Assembly: GCA_034401135.1 (NCBI GenBank)
Contig: JAWZSP010000003.1
Span: forward strand, 620,001-684,000
From: Volutella citrinella
Lineage: Eukaryota > Ascomycota > Sordariomycetes > Hypocreales > Nectriaceae
Reading direction: 5' to 3'
Length of the DNA stretch: 64,000 nt
The notes beneath the pieces are model-generated. The model ran no database searches and was not told the DNA's origin. It worked only from the letters and a program-made list of their open reading frames with translations. How positions within the stretch are numbered: the stretch's first letter is position 1; every line of letters begins with the position of its first letter. The translations under genes were made by a program, and so were the position numbers. This document shows positions 23,941 to 36,818 of this stretch, in pieces.

Positions 23941-24807
23941 TGCGCCTGTCTTGGGGAGTGGACTTGAGGAAGAAGACGTAAAGTATGCTGGTGATCTCAA
24001 TGTTGAACGATGCGAGATTCAACTTCGCATGGGCGGGATTGTGCTATGACGCGCGGAGCTGGGCCGCCACAACACGCCAAGCCTCAGCAGCACTGAGACA
24101 AGCATGCCCCGGTCCACGGGCCACCATTGGAGCCAGGGGTCATTCATCGCCTGGGGACGGACGGCAAATTGGGTGCTTGATGAATGACAGTGCACGCTGG
24201 GAGGAGTAGGATGCAGCTCAGTGGTCCAAGCGGCTTTCGGCCGCAATGATTGTGGAATTACAGTTTCGCCTACGATGCTGAGTTGAAATGGAACATGGCT
24301 CCCAGCAGGGCGAGACACGGATTACCTCAGGTAGTCTCATCGCTGGCAACCAAGACAGGTCCCTGGAGGCTTAAACAATTCAACTCATCCCAATGCAGAC
24401 AGCCACCTAGGCTGCATGAACCAAGTATCCAACTGGATTTTTAGCTACTTTTATTCCGAGTATGTAGCATATACGTGGCTCTCCCGCTCTTGAATCTTCC
24501 ACAAGTCCCGAATCTTGGACAGAGGCACTGAGCGACAGCTTAGCACCTACCCAAAGAGGCGATAAGCAGTACCCTCACCGCCTTTGAGCTCTAAGCGGCA
24601 GAATCCCCCCCACCACCCAAGACGACCGCAAGTTAGGCTCAACCTCCTGAATGGGTGCCACTAACCAACCATCGCCAAAAACCTCCTGAACATATCTCAC
24701 ATCACACCCATCCTCGACTCGCCTCGCCGTCACGCCCGCGCCGTCCTCCCAATTCCCCTCCTCCTCTTCGCCCGCCCCCCTCCCTCCTCCCTTCCCGACC
24801 CGCGACA
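23941..24807. other. Divergent promoter region, no gene seen
   Basis: Lies between the PLD-like gene and the AP-2 mu gene. The 150 bp before the AP-2 ATG are strongly C/T-rich, typical of fungal leaders. Confidence 0.5.
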
Positions 24808-26264
24808 ATGTTGTCCGGCGTCCTCATCTTCAACCAAAAGGGCGAGAACCTCATCTTCCGCGCCTTCCGCAACGACTGCCGCCCCCGCCTCGCCGACGTC
24901 TTCCGAATCCAGGTCATCTCCAACGCCCAAGTCCGCTCGCCCATCCTCACCCTCGGCAGCACCACCTTTAGCCATGTCAAGCACGAGAACATCTACCTGG
25001 TGGCCATCACCAAGAGCAACGCCAATGCCGCACTCGTCTTCGAGTTCCTCTACCGCCTGATCCAGCTCGGCCGTGGCTACTTTGGCAAGTTTGACGAGGA
25101 GGCCGTCAAGAACAACTTTGTCCTGGTTTATGAGCTCCTGGATGGTATGGCTCCCTTTCCCGGACCTCGAGTGCCTCTCTCGTACAGCTCTTGTCCGCCT
25201 GCTAACACGTCTTTCGCCAGAAATCATCGACTTTGGCTATCCCCAAAACACCGAGACCGACACCCTCAAAATGTACATCACCACCGAAGGCGTCAAGTCC
25301 GAATCCCGCCACGAAGACACCTCCAAGATCACCATGCAGGCCACCGGCGCCCTGTCCTGGCGCAAGGCCGACGTCAAGTATCGTAAGAACGAGGCTTTCG
25401 TAGACGTGATCGAGGACGTCAACCTGCTCATGTCCGCCACCGGCGCCGTCCTCCGTGCCGACGTCACCGGCCAGATCGTCATGCGCGCCTACCTTTCCGG
25501 CACCCCCGAGTGCAAGTTCGGCCTCAACGACCGTCTTCTGCTCGACAACGATGGCCTGCTTAGCCTGCCCAGCGGCAACCGTATGGGCACAAAGGCCACC
25601 AAGGCCGCCGCCGGTAGCGTTACACTCGAGGACTGCCAGTTCCACCAGTGCGTCAAGCTCGGCAAGTTCGATAGCGACCGCATCATCAGCTTCGTCCCAC
25701 CCGACGGCGAGTTCGAGCTGATGCGCTACCGCGCCACCGAAAACGTCAACCTGCCCTTCAAGGTCCACGCCATCGTCAACGAGATTGGCCGATCCAAGGT
25801 CGAGTACAGCATCGGCGTCAAGGCCAACTTTGGCAGCAAGCTGTTCGCCACAAACGTCATCGTCAAGATCCCGACGCCGCTCAACACGGCCAAGATCACC
25901 GAGCGCTGCACCCAGGGCAAGGCCAAGTACGAGCCCAGCGAGAACGTAATCGTCTGGAAGATTGGCCGCTTCACCGGAGGCAGCGAGTTTGTGCTCAGCG
26001 CCGAGGCCATCCTGACCAGCATGACGAACCAGCGCGCATGGAGTCGGCCGCCACTGAGCCTCAACTTCAGCCTGCTCATGTTCACCAGCTCAGGCCTGCT
26101 CGTGCGCTACCTCAAGGTCTTTGAGAAGAGCAACTACTCGAGCGTCAAGTGGGTCCGCTACATGACCAGGGCCGGCTCATACGAAATAAGGTATGTCGAC
26201 AGTTAACAACACGAGGAACCCGTTTTTGAACAGAGCCAATGTGCTAACCCGGACCAGGTTTTAA
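24808..26264 (+). CDS. APM4: AP-2 clathrin adaptor complex subunit mu
   Basis: Three exons: 24808-25144, 25221-26190 and 26258-26264; the product is 437 aa, the family length. The last exon is only 7 nt: it completes Arg and adds Phe and the stop, giving the conserved end YEIRF; its intron has a perfect GCTAAC branch site. Residues 1-140 form the longin-like N-terminal domain ([44 protein letters not shown]) and about 165-437 the mu homology domain (SWRKADVKYRKNEAFVDVIED, NVNLPFKVHA). The mu subunit binds tyrosine-based sorting signals in cargo and links them to the clathrin coat at the plasma membrane; in hyphae AP-2 acts in apical endocytosis. Identification is secure. Confidence 0.96.
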
Positions 26265-27550
26265 GCAGAGTCGAGGTTTTATGACGGTGGCAGACATGTA
26301 TGGCGTTCAGGTATATCCCGGCAAAAGTCAACAGCGGGCATGATCCTTGGGTTTCATCTTTCAATTCATTCAATTTCGAAGTGACTATTTTCATCCCCAT
26401 GTTTCCCTGTGGAGATCTATTCTATGCGCCCCGTTCATGACCGACAGCCCAGCCAGCAGACCGACTAGAGCATCCAGGAGCGGGAGTCTGTGCGATCCAG
26501 CTCGGCATTGACCAGCTGCTAGGCTTGGGAAGTTACGAGATACCCCAATGTCTAGCTCCATGCCCATGTGCGGCAGTAGCTCTATTTGCGTCCTAGGCAA
26601 ATCAGGGCAGAAAGACGCCATCCTCCTATCGACACTCGGACCATCAATTTTGACATGGGTCAACTTGCACAGCCTTACTGCCCTGTGTGGCTATGGGGAA
26701 TCCGTCTCACAGAAAACAACGTCCGCAACTCATTCAATCCATCTGAGGGCATCCTCCACAGTCTCAGGTGAACACCGGGCGGCTCCCTTCTTCATCTCCC
26801 AGACGCTGGGAGACGCACAGAGAGGGTCGCCCATGAATCCATTGGATTGACACTGCCACTGCCTTCTCATTGTAATCCGCTACTAAGACGGCTTCTCCGC
26901 TGAGCCTCATCCTTCCCCGCGCTATTGGGCCAGTCGTCTCGCCGCCCATGGCTTGCGGCCGCCCACACCCCACCGCTCGGCTGCGGGCGGCTCGTGTGAT
27001 CGTGTGTCCGATGCCCGTCCTCCCTCGATAGCCTCACCCGCGGAATCAACACACCCATCGCCAGCTCCGTTGCGCCTTGGGTCGCCTGCTCATCCATCTG
27101 GTCCGTCCTTTTCTTGATGCTCCGAGATTAATCGGAGAGGGGGGTGTGCATCTCTGTGCTCCAAGCTCTGTCTCACGTCGTCGTCGCCGCCTACGTCCCC
27201 CCTGGGAGCCAAAGCCATATATTATGCTGCGCAATCCCGACTGCACCTCCTCTTGGCGCAAGCCACGCCTGTCTTGCCTTATTCCCTGGCTGTTCTCGTG
27301 AAGCCCTCGCTGCGACACATAGCCTATTCGATCGTATCGGCAATGCGGCTACCCGCGCGGCCCGTACCACCCTGTCGTCGCCTTACCATTATCAGTGCAT
27401 CACCCGCTCAATAAGAGTCCTAAGCCCCTGCGATCCGAGTTGCCTAAATTCTCACGCTCATCGCCACCCTTGATCCTCCTCTTGCTACTGGCTCTCGTCG
27501 CCTTTGTACCGACGCGGCATATGCTCGTCGGCGAAAAGAGAAAGGACAAG
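26265..27550. other. Intergenic region, no gene seen
   Basis: About 1.3 kb between AP-2 mu and the first Cys-rich gene. Frames are short and conflicting. Confidence 0.5.
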
Positions 27551-27982
27551 ATGTGCATCATCCACTACTCCCACTATCACCACATCCCCCCCTGTCCGCG
27601 GCAGATCATCTACCGCTCTCAGTACTCCTTCTGCGCCGCCGCCGTGGTCGACCCTTGGACGCAGCAGTTCATCGCCCCTTGCGCGAGGCTCCAGTGCACC
27701 GTCTCGGAAGAAGCCCTCGACAACCCCTGCTCCACGAGCGCCTGTCTGGTCGCGCCCAAGTGCGTCTCCGGCGCGTGCTGGCTAGAGCTCGCCGCCGGGC
27801 GGTGGACGTGCTGCCAGTGCGGGCGGGGCAAGAACTCGAATACGCGGTGTGTTGGCGATGCGTTGCAGGGCAAGGTCAGGCGGTACAGGGCCTGCGAGCA
27901 CACTATCTGCGAGTTCTGCATGGACGTGGACGAGTCGGCAGTTGCGGAACGCGTCCGGGGGCCCATGGACGTAGCGAGCTGA
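27551..27982 (+). CDS. Small Cys/His-rich protein, family member 1 (unknown function)
   Basis: Single exon, 143 aa, ATG at 27551; an alternative in-frame ATG lies at 27521. I chose 27551 because it gives an N-terminus starting Met-Cys with closely spaced His, as in the sister gene at 30342. No signal peptide. Cys/His spacing suggests metal binding: PC, SFC, APC, LQC, NPC, SAC, PKC, GACW, then GRWTCCQCGRGKN (the strongest block) and CEHTICEFC near residue 118. The sister protein shares WTCCxCxxGxN and CxHxxCxxC in the same order. I recognise the arrangement as a conserved hypothetical type in sordariomycetes but know no function. Zinc binding is inferred only. Confidence 0.65.
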   Translation: MCIIHYSHYHHIPPCPRQIIYRSQYSFCAAAVVDPWTQQFIAPCARLQCTVSEEALDNPCSTSACLVAPKCVSGACWLELAAGRWTCCQCGRGKNSNTRCVGDALQGKVRRYRACEHTICEFCMDVDESAVAERVRGPMDVAS

Positions 27983-30341
27983 TTTGCATGAGCCGTGATG
28001 ATGGGCTAGTTCAGCCCAGCTGAACCTTGACGAGTTGCACCGCTCGAATAGCTGGGCTTGGCTGCTTCGAAGACCAGTCTAGAATGGATAGAGGCAGTTC
28101 GCAAACGTCGGGGGGAAGGGGGGAGGGTGTGTCTATCGGGCAGGACCATGAGCTGTTGTGTCGAGCGAATCTCGAATCTCTTAGTTATGATACCTCAGTT
28201 GCGATTCTCAATTATGAAATGTTATCAATGTCAGTACGGTCAGATCCCACTTTCGTGCGTCGACTAGGCTGCGTATTAGACAAAAGTCAAGCGTCATGGC
28301 AGCCCTACCGTGATGAACAGAACTTGGGATGCTTCCACTTCGCTACCACCCATCTCTTCAATCAAGTTCAACCAGAGTTCCTGGCGGTCGCTCCCCCCCG
28401 GTCTGTCGTCGCTGACCGAGTTTGGTTCGCGGTCAAACTCCCCAGTGTGGTGTCGTCTATTTCTCCGCAGCGCCGTCGATCCAGATTAGGTAGGCAAGGG
28501 TGGTCTCGATCGCGCAGCAAGCCTCATGCACGAGCTCCCCTTTTGACAAGTGAAGGGTGTTCATGGCGCGCCGCACTGGAGCGGATGCGGGCCTGGGGCT
28601 GCGCCTCCACACAATCGGGTGCATACCGAGACTGCGTTTCCAAGTTGTGCGAGCCTGATATCTCCGTCGAAATTTTGTCCACGGGACCATGCTTTTTTTT
28701 AATGGAGACGGTACCGGATCCCCGGCCCTTGTGGTTCTCTGAGCTCCTCCGGGTGACAGTATGTCGCAAGCATGCAATTGTCCCTGTGGATAGCCGATAT
28801 GAGAGAAGGAAGTGTGAAGTTTGCCGTCTGTACAGTCTCAACGACCCCAGATCCAGCAACCAAATCCTAGCCAGAGACAATGCATGGCAAGAGAGTCACC
28901 AAGTCCAGAGGACACAAGAGTTCCGAGGAGAAACACGCCAAGCCGCCTGGGCCAGCCAGGCCGCGCGCTCATCCCTGTTCAAGTTGTATGCAAACACCCC
29001 TATCCCGTCAAGTCGTCGAAAAAGAAGTACCGTAGCTTTGGTTACTCCGCAGATCGGGCCTGAAGCCCTTTGTTACGAGCTGGTGCGGCGATCAACAAAG
29101 CAAGTGGCAGCTGTGGCTTGCTGGTACCGCCGCCTCCGACTGGCTGTATCCCAGGGCTGAGATACCCTCTCGTCGTACCAGATCCCGTCCACCTGCATAA
29201 GATCCGCAGCGGTAGAATGGTCAGGCGCCCCCAAGTGGCGTCTCGATCAATAATCAGGAAATACCTAAGGCCACACAGTAATTGCTATCATTTTCATGTA
29301 TTCTGTTCCAGGGCGGTCAGAATGGCCATGGTGGCGTTGTTTGAATCTGCTGGATGGCCCCGAGCGAGACAGATTCCGACCCGCCGAACGGTGAAAGCTG
29401 CCATTGCCGCAGATTCCGAGAACCGGACATAGCACAGGTTTCTGGACCCTGAATCCTGGGCCGAGAATCATCACGCTTGGGTCGTGGAGTTTCTGCCATG
29501 CATCAGCGGCTACCCAGCAGGCTTAACAATGCTTGAGAGTTCACATCATGCTAGCGCCTGTTCATTGACAATCACTATCAATCAGCATTTTGATCATGAA
29601 CCAGATCCACGGTTCTCTGATCTCGGAGTGTTCAGATCCGGCCGATTTGTGCCGCCATGTCACCTTTGCCACACATCCCACAGCAGGGAGTCCGCATCTT
29701 GTGTTACCCCCTCGATCCGACCTTTGCAAGCGTTTCGGGTCTGCGCAACCCATGACACCCAGCCTCAGAAAGCCTCGAGCGCAAAATTTCGTAATTTGAG
29801 TAACATATGATGGTCCCGCTGAAAGGCAATTCGGCTTCGAATGGCGCATCTCGAGGTAGACTCCACCGTACGCTGGCTACCGAGACATTGAACGCCGCCG
29901 TTGGGGCCACCCTCACCCGCCTGCCGTATCGACTTACTCCCCCGGCCACATACTTGATGCTGCAGAGCAGAAGCACTTTTAGGCAGCCATTGCAAGGCTT
30001 GCCGGCGGGAGCCATCGAGGGAGTGAGGCGGCCAAGATGCATCCGCCCTCGGCGTTTGCGAAACAGGTTTGCGTAAGATGACAAGTCCCAAGCAAAGTCT
30101 TTCTGCCGGGCTGCGTCGACGGGACGTCTGCGATCCTGCACGCCCCAGACCCTATTCGTATCCAAGCCTTGGGCCGAAGAATGACGGGCAAGCAAGATAT
30201 GCATAAATACCAGCTCGCCGGGCATCTGGGAGGTTGATTCAGTTTCTGTATCCGGTAGGCTTTCTCCCCACACTCATCATACCAACTCTTCAAAGTCTCT
30301 TTATAAAAGGTTCCATCTTTCTTCTTCCTTCTGCCTTCAAC
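27983..30341. other. Intergenic region with an unexplained 377-codon open frame
   Basis: Between the two Cys-rich genes. A plus-strand frame is open from 28027 to 29160, with its first ATG at 28084. It encodes no motif I recognise, and its codon choice looks unbiased, unlike the real genes here, so it is not called as a gene. Otherwise nothing is seen. Confidence 0.4.
30302..30308 (+). promoter_or_regulatory. TATA box of Cys-rich gene 2
   Basis: TATAAAA 34 nt before the ATG at 30342. If used, the 5' leader would be only a few nucleotides, or the actual start lies further down; the spacing is unusually tight. Confidence 0.4.
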
Positions 30342-31021
30342 ATGTGTCACGGACACCCTCGCTTGCACGCCTGCGGCCACACGTCCATCAACTGGCACTA
30401 CTGCCCGTCAGCCCTCATTGACCTGGACACGGGCTTTGAAACGCCCTGTAGCAGGACTTCTTTTGCCGGAGGCCAGAATACCACTCTGGACTGCCCTCTT
30501 CAGAACTGCCAGTTCAAGAGCAAGGGCGGTAGTTGGACCTGTTGCGAGTGCCAACAGGGTCCCAACACCCAAGGATGGTGCACCATGCCAACCGAAACGC
30601 CCGTCTTTGGTTCCTCTGACCCTTTCTCATTTGCGGGAGTCAGAACTTGTGACCACGGATGTTGTAGCGGGTGCACAACATATGGTGAGTCGAGTGGACG
30701 GAAACTTTTCGCTGGACTGTGCTGACCGATTCTTCCTCCAACCCAGACATTGGCCACGAACAAGTTCCCGAGGTCAACTTCGAAGTACGCAAAGGGTCGG
30801 CATCGCGAAAATTCGGATACGGAAGCGGCAAAAAGTCCCACCGTCGAGGCTCAGGATTCTCGCTTGTGACGGGGCTTCCATCTCCTGATGAGGATGAGTC
30901 TGTATCGTCGCCATCAACATCCAAGTCTAGCTCGGGCGATTCCGGTTATCAGGTCGAGCTTAAACGTCCGTCAGGCAAATCCAAGTCTGGCAAGAGTCGC
31001 CACAAGGGCAAGTCGCGCTGA
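30342..31021 (+). CDS. Small Cys/His-rich protein, family member 2, with basic tail (unknown function)
   Basis: Two exons, 30342-30684 and 30747-31021, with a 62-bp intron (GTGAGT, branch GCTGACC, acceptor CCCAG); 205 aa. The N-terminal 114 residues hold the cysteine domain: MCHGHPRLHACGH, WHYC, ETPC, LDC, QNCQF, GGSWTCCECQQGPN, WC, then CDHGCCSGC. The His/Cys spacing matches the sister protein at 27551. The second exon encodes a charged, Ser/Lys/Gly-rich tail (SSSGDSG, then KSGKSRHKGKSR at the end) that looks disordered and could act in nucleic-acid binding or nuclear import. No signal peptide. Function unknown; zinc coordination is inferred from Cys and His placement. Confidence 0.72.
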
Positions 31022-34000
31022 AAGCAAGGACGACGGGGGTGCAAAGTCACGGAGATGGGATTACTTGTATTGAAACATGATGCCCCATGTTGGGGTTTGC
31101 CAACTGGTGGCCGAGCAGTGGGTTGACGGAGTATGGCTGCTTTGAGCCGCTGTTACGTGATTGCGATAGCACATCTACTCCACAATGAGTATTTTTCTGT
31201 GTTTCTTTTGTTCTTCACTTGGAAATGGAAGGAAAGGGAAGCGAGGAGGGTCAGTACCAGGGCGACGGTCACTGTATGCCAACCAGGGCCAGGTGGTATT
31301 CGACTTCAAGTGTGCGCTGACAAGCATGACGATCGCTAAGCCAGTCCCATAGGGTGTGGTGTTACTGGGTGAGGAGTCATTCAAGTCGTTAGCCCATCAT
31401 TTTTTAATGCCAATCACGTTTCTGTTACTCCAAGGCCATGCGCTAGAAGAGCCCAATAGGGCGGGAAGCGAGATATTCGGCAACGCGAAGTTGAGCCCGA
31501 TGCATGAAATAATAGTAAATCGGCAACGCGCCCGTTTGTCGTCGGCCTTCTTTTTAGCGGGGACGGAGCGTGCTAGCTGCCGCCAGGGCCAGCCAGCCAC
31601 TTTGCCAGGTTATTTATCCTGTTCCATGTGCCGCGAGGTCAACAGGATGTTTGCCGAAGTGGCACGTCTGTTACCTAGTCGCACCGAGGTTTGGTCAGAT
31701 TGGAGGCGCAACCCGGCCAGCTGCTCGGTTGGGAATGGCAGGTTGGAGTGGGTGGCATGATGAGGTGCATCGTTGCCCTGGCAGGGCCAGATGGCAAATG
31801 ATCTTCGGGCCTAGAGGCAAAAGCAAGAAAGCCATCCAGTAGAGAGGAGTCGTGGCGCTTGGCCGACCTGGCAGGCCGGTCGGCGGGACTGGCAAACAAG
31901 CACAATCCCTGGAGCAGGCCACGTGCGGGAGACGCAGGGAGCAATGCACGAACCTGGCAGTGTCGTGTCGAGGACATGCCGCACCTCGTCATGGGTGGGC
32001 GCTTCGCAATCGCAGTTGGCTGATCAGTCTTTCTGGCCTGGTTGTCAATCAATCAGGCACAACAACAGTTGCAAGGTCCCTTGAGCGGGAGCCTGGGGAG
32101 CGGGCTCAAGCATCAGCCGAGCAGGTGTCCCGTTTTGCAGTCCAGGGCCCCAAGGATCCCATGATGAGGGAGGATGGCCATCTTGGATTGGCGAGCGGCG
32201 CAACAAACGGCTGGGCCGGCGATGGACACGCGATCCTCGTGTTTGCTTCTATTCCAGTGTTGAAGCATGGCAGGAAGGGATCAGAGACTGGGAGTAAGGT
32301 GGTGCTTTGGAGAGTGATCCTTGCATCGTGGGACCGGCAATCAGTTCGTCCTGTCCTGTTTGTCGAGTCAGATGCTCCTCTTGCTTGCTAATCGCGATGG
32401 GTCTTTTTGCACGCATTGGCCAAGTTGCAGTCAATGAAGAAGTATCTAGTCGGTTGGCCTGCTTATTGGCCTGCTGGTCCCAGGAAAGACGCAAGCTTGG
32501 AAAGCCAGAAGCAACTCCGCACCCCCGCGCAGAAAAGCTGCCGTTACATTGCATGGCCTGGGCGGCGTGGCCGTCGAATCAGCCGAGCTTGCTCAGAAAG
32601 GAGTCCGGGTCATTCGTCGTTGGTGATCGACGTGCCGTGGGGATTCCATCCAAGTGTGCCCCTGAAGCCAACGATCAGCATGAACAGGCATTGGGTGTCC
32701 TAATGCGTGATGGGGCTCTAGCGCAGCGCCAATGACGCAGATTGACAAAGGTGTTGGTGTTGATCCAAATGAGAGCTGAGCGTCGGCGCAGGCACAGACC
32801 AGAATGTGGTGTTTGGTTTTTTTTGGCTTTTGACCGTTGGTGGGGAAGGCGCCCACCGGGACTCTACGGGTTGCATAATCGGTGAGGTGGTACCTGAGGC
32901 ATCCAATGGTGTAAATCCCCAGAGGCCAGAGTGGGTGGCCTGCCGCAACCACCCCGTGTGTTGAAGAGTGGCCACCGCACTGACACCGGAAAGGAGACCG
33001 AAATGGACGGATACGTACGGGTAGGGAAGGCAGATAGCAATTGGTGTCAATTCCTCCGCACTTCGTAGATAATTCTGATGTTCCCGATGGGATGGCTCCG
33101 GCAGCGATGTAACCGAAGCGGCCTGACAGCGCCGAGGATGGTGGCATCGGCGGCAACGAGACAGGCGGCACTATTGATCATAGTGGCGGTCCTATATACC
33201 TGAATGGTGCCATCTATAGGTGCCTCGTTGCCTCTACGGGCGACACACCTGAGAGGCTACCTGAAAGGCTTGGCCGGTATTGCTTTTATTGTCGCGCTGT
33301 CGAGCGCGGACTGGACAGCAGGACAGCTGAGATATTAGCATTGCGCCTTGGCGTCCTATGGCGCGGCACGGCTTTTCTATTGCCTCACCTCTCTTGTTTC
33401 CTTTTTTGCCGTTTCTTTTTCCTGTGAATTGTCCTAATTAGCCCCCATCCCCCTGCGTCTCGTACGCACATCCATTGGCGTGTCGCCCTTGAGGCTTGGG
33501 ATGCCGTACAGCGCCGTTGCGTCAGCAGGGAGGCTTTCAATCCGACTCAAAAGGCACGAGATGGACCGACGCTTCGCAGGGCTGGTCAACGTCAACATTT
33601 TCGCTCTGACTTCCCGCCGTCTTGCCGCTAGCAGTCCGTAGTAGACACACGTTTGCGCAACATTGTATTGGGGAAACTCAAACCCAAACTCAGAAACCTG
33701 ACAACGGCCTAATAGCCACGTGCCCCAACACCACTAGGATGCTCCCATGGATCAGGAAACGTGCTGGTTTGCCAATTTATTGTCTGGGGCAAGACATCCA
33801 TGATCTAGAACCGGGAAAGAGTGAAATAAAACCACGCGCCTCATCCCGAAGCGAGTGTGGGCAAGGAATGATGGCGGCATCGTGACAAGCTCCCTGGCTG
33901 CCGTTGCCTCCGTGTTCCCCCCGAGAAGCGCCTGAGGTGCCCGATGCGGGCCGGAAGCCCTCTAGCAACGGGCCGTGAGTGGACAAGCTTGGCGGGGTGC

Positions 34001-36818
34001 TGGGTGGTAGAGTTTCGTGGCTTCCATGTTCCCACGCGGTGGCGTGCATTGGCTTCCCTGACCTGACATGACAGGCCTGGGCGCTCCTGAAGGGGGGTCA
34101 TTCCTCGCCGAAACTCTAATTATTTGCACCATCACGGCCCTATCCCGTTGTTATTGCTGCTGATGTTGACGCTGTGGCACGTCGCTGGATGGACAGAACT
34201 CAGGAGCCAAGCAAACATCATCCGGCCAGCCCATGCCCTGTCTTCCCCTCACCACCCTGCCGAGCCCGACCAAGGAGTCAATGGCACTGTGGCAAGGGTC
34301 GCTGTGCTGCAGATCATACCAGTCCACGTCTCGCTGTGGGTCGTCCCTACTAGTAGGCCACGCGCCAGAGCCGTCCCGACACCAGGCTGCATTCCCGCTC
34401 AACAACATGGGAATTGACTATGACATCAATAGGAGGCAATGGTTCCGCAGTCGCTGGCTTGAGTTTTGCGAGCCTGAGGCGGCTCAACACGGCTATCGCG
34501 CGTGAGAGCGAGATCAGAACATTCGAACAGAGACACGCGGCCAGACTCCAGCCTCTCGGACGATCACTTCCCATCTCACCCACGGAACGCCTTGGCTGGT
34601 CTGCCTTTGGACAAAAAGGACCTGGTGAACCGAGCCCTGGGCCATGACAACGAGCAACAACAAGGGAAGGTCAAGAAAGAGAGCACGTCCAAGGGTCCAT
34701 TGTGGACTGAGGCCGGCCTAATTATTATGTACAGTAGGCGGTCGTACGCGTCCAGTGCTCGGGCACCACCACTCGTCCGCTATATCGCTTTGCCACCTCC
34801 CAGCAATGGCAGTGACTGCTATTAGCAGCGAGTCACAATAATTAATTGCTTGGGTGCCTTATTTACACTTTGGGAGGAGTGCGCTAGGTGCTAGGCTAGG
34901 CGAGTCTGTAAGTACCATCTGCCCTGAGGCCTGAGGTCTTTCTGTGGCGATGGCTCGACCTTTGGGGTGCCATCATCCACCTCCTTTAGCCCCTTTCGGG
35001 GTACCTCGCAGGTCTATTTGCAGGGCCAGAGCAAGCCAAACAGAGGAAAACGACCTGAACTCCACTCCCCCATCCCCGTCTCCATTTCTCATCCCATCCC
35101 ATCCCATCCCTAATCCAGGCCTCGCCCACTCCATCGTTCCATCGCCCCATTTCGCGCCGGGCTGAAACACGTCCCCAGCGCTGTAAACTGTTGGTGCTGC
35201 TCTGCCGAATTTGCTGACATTTCGAAGGACCTGCCCCCATTGGATCCATTGGATCCCCCATTGGAGCCTGGGCCGCCTCCACTGTCTTGCGGGCCTTCGG
35301 TACTGCATCAGTAAGGCAAGGTATCAGCCAGCAATAGCATCAGTCATGGCATTAGTGCGCACAAGGTGACTGTACCACCTAGGCTGGGATTTCTACATCT
35401 CTGGCTAAAATCCTGTCTGTCAATGGGGTTGGAGCTGGATTCCCTTAGTATGCATTTCGCGCTTCTGTAGAGTAATCAAGGTACCTTACCTGAGCCAGTA
35501 CTTGGGCACACCCACACACACCACCCACCTTCTCAGGTACGGCACACTGGGAGTACATAATTAGGACAGGCGGCGCCCTGCAGCTCCACCAATTCGGTTG
35601 TGCACTCTGCGTCCGCTCCTCCCTACTATCCTCCTCCTCGTCCTCATCCGCAAATTTCCTCCGAGCTCTGCATTGTCACATTCCGACCCAGCTAGTTCGC
35701 CACTCCATTTCCATCTTCACCATCGTGACTGGCCTCAAACCACCTCTCCTCGTCGTTCCGAGGCAGTCAATCCAATCAGTCAATCCATTCAGCCTGTGAC
35801 CAAGCCGGTCCCTAGTCCATAGCTGGCACACTTCTCCTCGGCCCAGCCAACCAACCCAGTCACCAGCGCCTACGAACCCCCGCTAGGCCCCGTCTGACCC
35901 ATCCGCTTCCCGTCCAGGGCCCCCGTCCGTCGCTTCGCCCCTCGCCGTCGTCACTTGCCCTCCTCCTCTCAGTCAGGGCTCATCAAAGCGCTCAGACCAG
36001 ACCCAACAACGCCTGTTCCTCTGCAAAGAGCACTCTCCTCCCAGCCGACCGACCGTCAGCCCGCGAATTCTCTCCCATACGTGCGCACGCTGCCTGCTTC
36101 TCCGCCACAGCCAGCCTTGCCCTGTCCTGCTTGATTGCTTGCTTGTTACGCGACTAGCTTGCCCACCCGCTCCTTGTCACCGCCGCGCCTGGTCCCTATA
36201 ATCGTCATCCGCGCTCCTCTCGCTGCCTCGTCCTCCTGGCCTCGTCTTGTTTCGTCTCGTCGCTGCCCACCGTCTCCGCTGTTCGCCCACCACTTCGTCG
36301 TCTTCAGCGTCGTATCTTCTACCACTATGCCTGCCTCGCTTGATTCTGCCCGGCCCATCATGGCCCCTTCGGTATGTTGTTGCATCTCCTTTCGTCACCA
36401 GTCACCTGTCATCCAACTTGGCTTCCCCCAATCTCGTCCCCGTCCTGCCCAGCACTCTAGGCTCAGTTCCGCAACACCCACGACTCAGTGTTAGTTTATG
36501 GCACCTTCGACTTGTTTCATCTACATACAGTGCTGAGACCGTCTCCGCCTTTGGACCTCCTTGCCTACTCCACTGCCCGTCTTCTTGCCTGACCCTTTGG
36601 CCTTGCCTTGCCTCTTTATCCTCTCTTCCTCTGCCTTGTCTCGTGCCAGTTCCAGCCTTGTTCATCGGGCTTTCTCGGCTCAGCAGCACTTCCGCCCCGT
36701 CATCTCTGCGCTTGTCTGACTGCCCTCCCTTCCATTCCACCTCTACCTCCCTCCCTGAACACAACCAACAACCACATCATACCAATACTGTGCAGTGCGC
36801 AGAGAACCTTGAATCACC
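31022..36818. other. Gene-poor region ending in a long pyrimidine-rich leader
   Basis: No gene is supported over 5.8 kb. Frames of 140-190 codons near 31852, 32593 and 36247 open at non-ATG codons and conflict. From about 35575 to 36818 the plus strand is markedly C/T-rich, as in long fungal 5' leaders, and includes a small upstream frame at 36327 whose Ser codon is followed by a GTATGT donor. A short (ATCCC)4 tandem sits at 35091-35110. Confidence 0.5.
36327..36494 (+). promoter_or_regulatory. Possible upstream open reading frame in the leader of the 142-aa gene
   Basis: ATG at 36327 opens MPASLDSARPIMAPS; the unspliced frame stops at 36494. A GTATGT donor follows codon 15 and an ACAG acceptor near 36531 would end the peptide almost at once (next codons Cys-stop). 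An in-frame TGA at 36810-36812 shows this peptide cannot be the start of the main protein. Confidence 0.3.

Noticed and set aside
32593..33171. A 192-codon minus-strand frame
   Set aside because: It begins at GTG, conflicts with other frames over the same bases and shows no domain.
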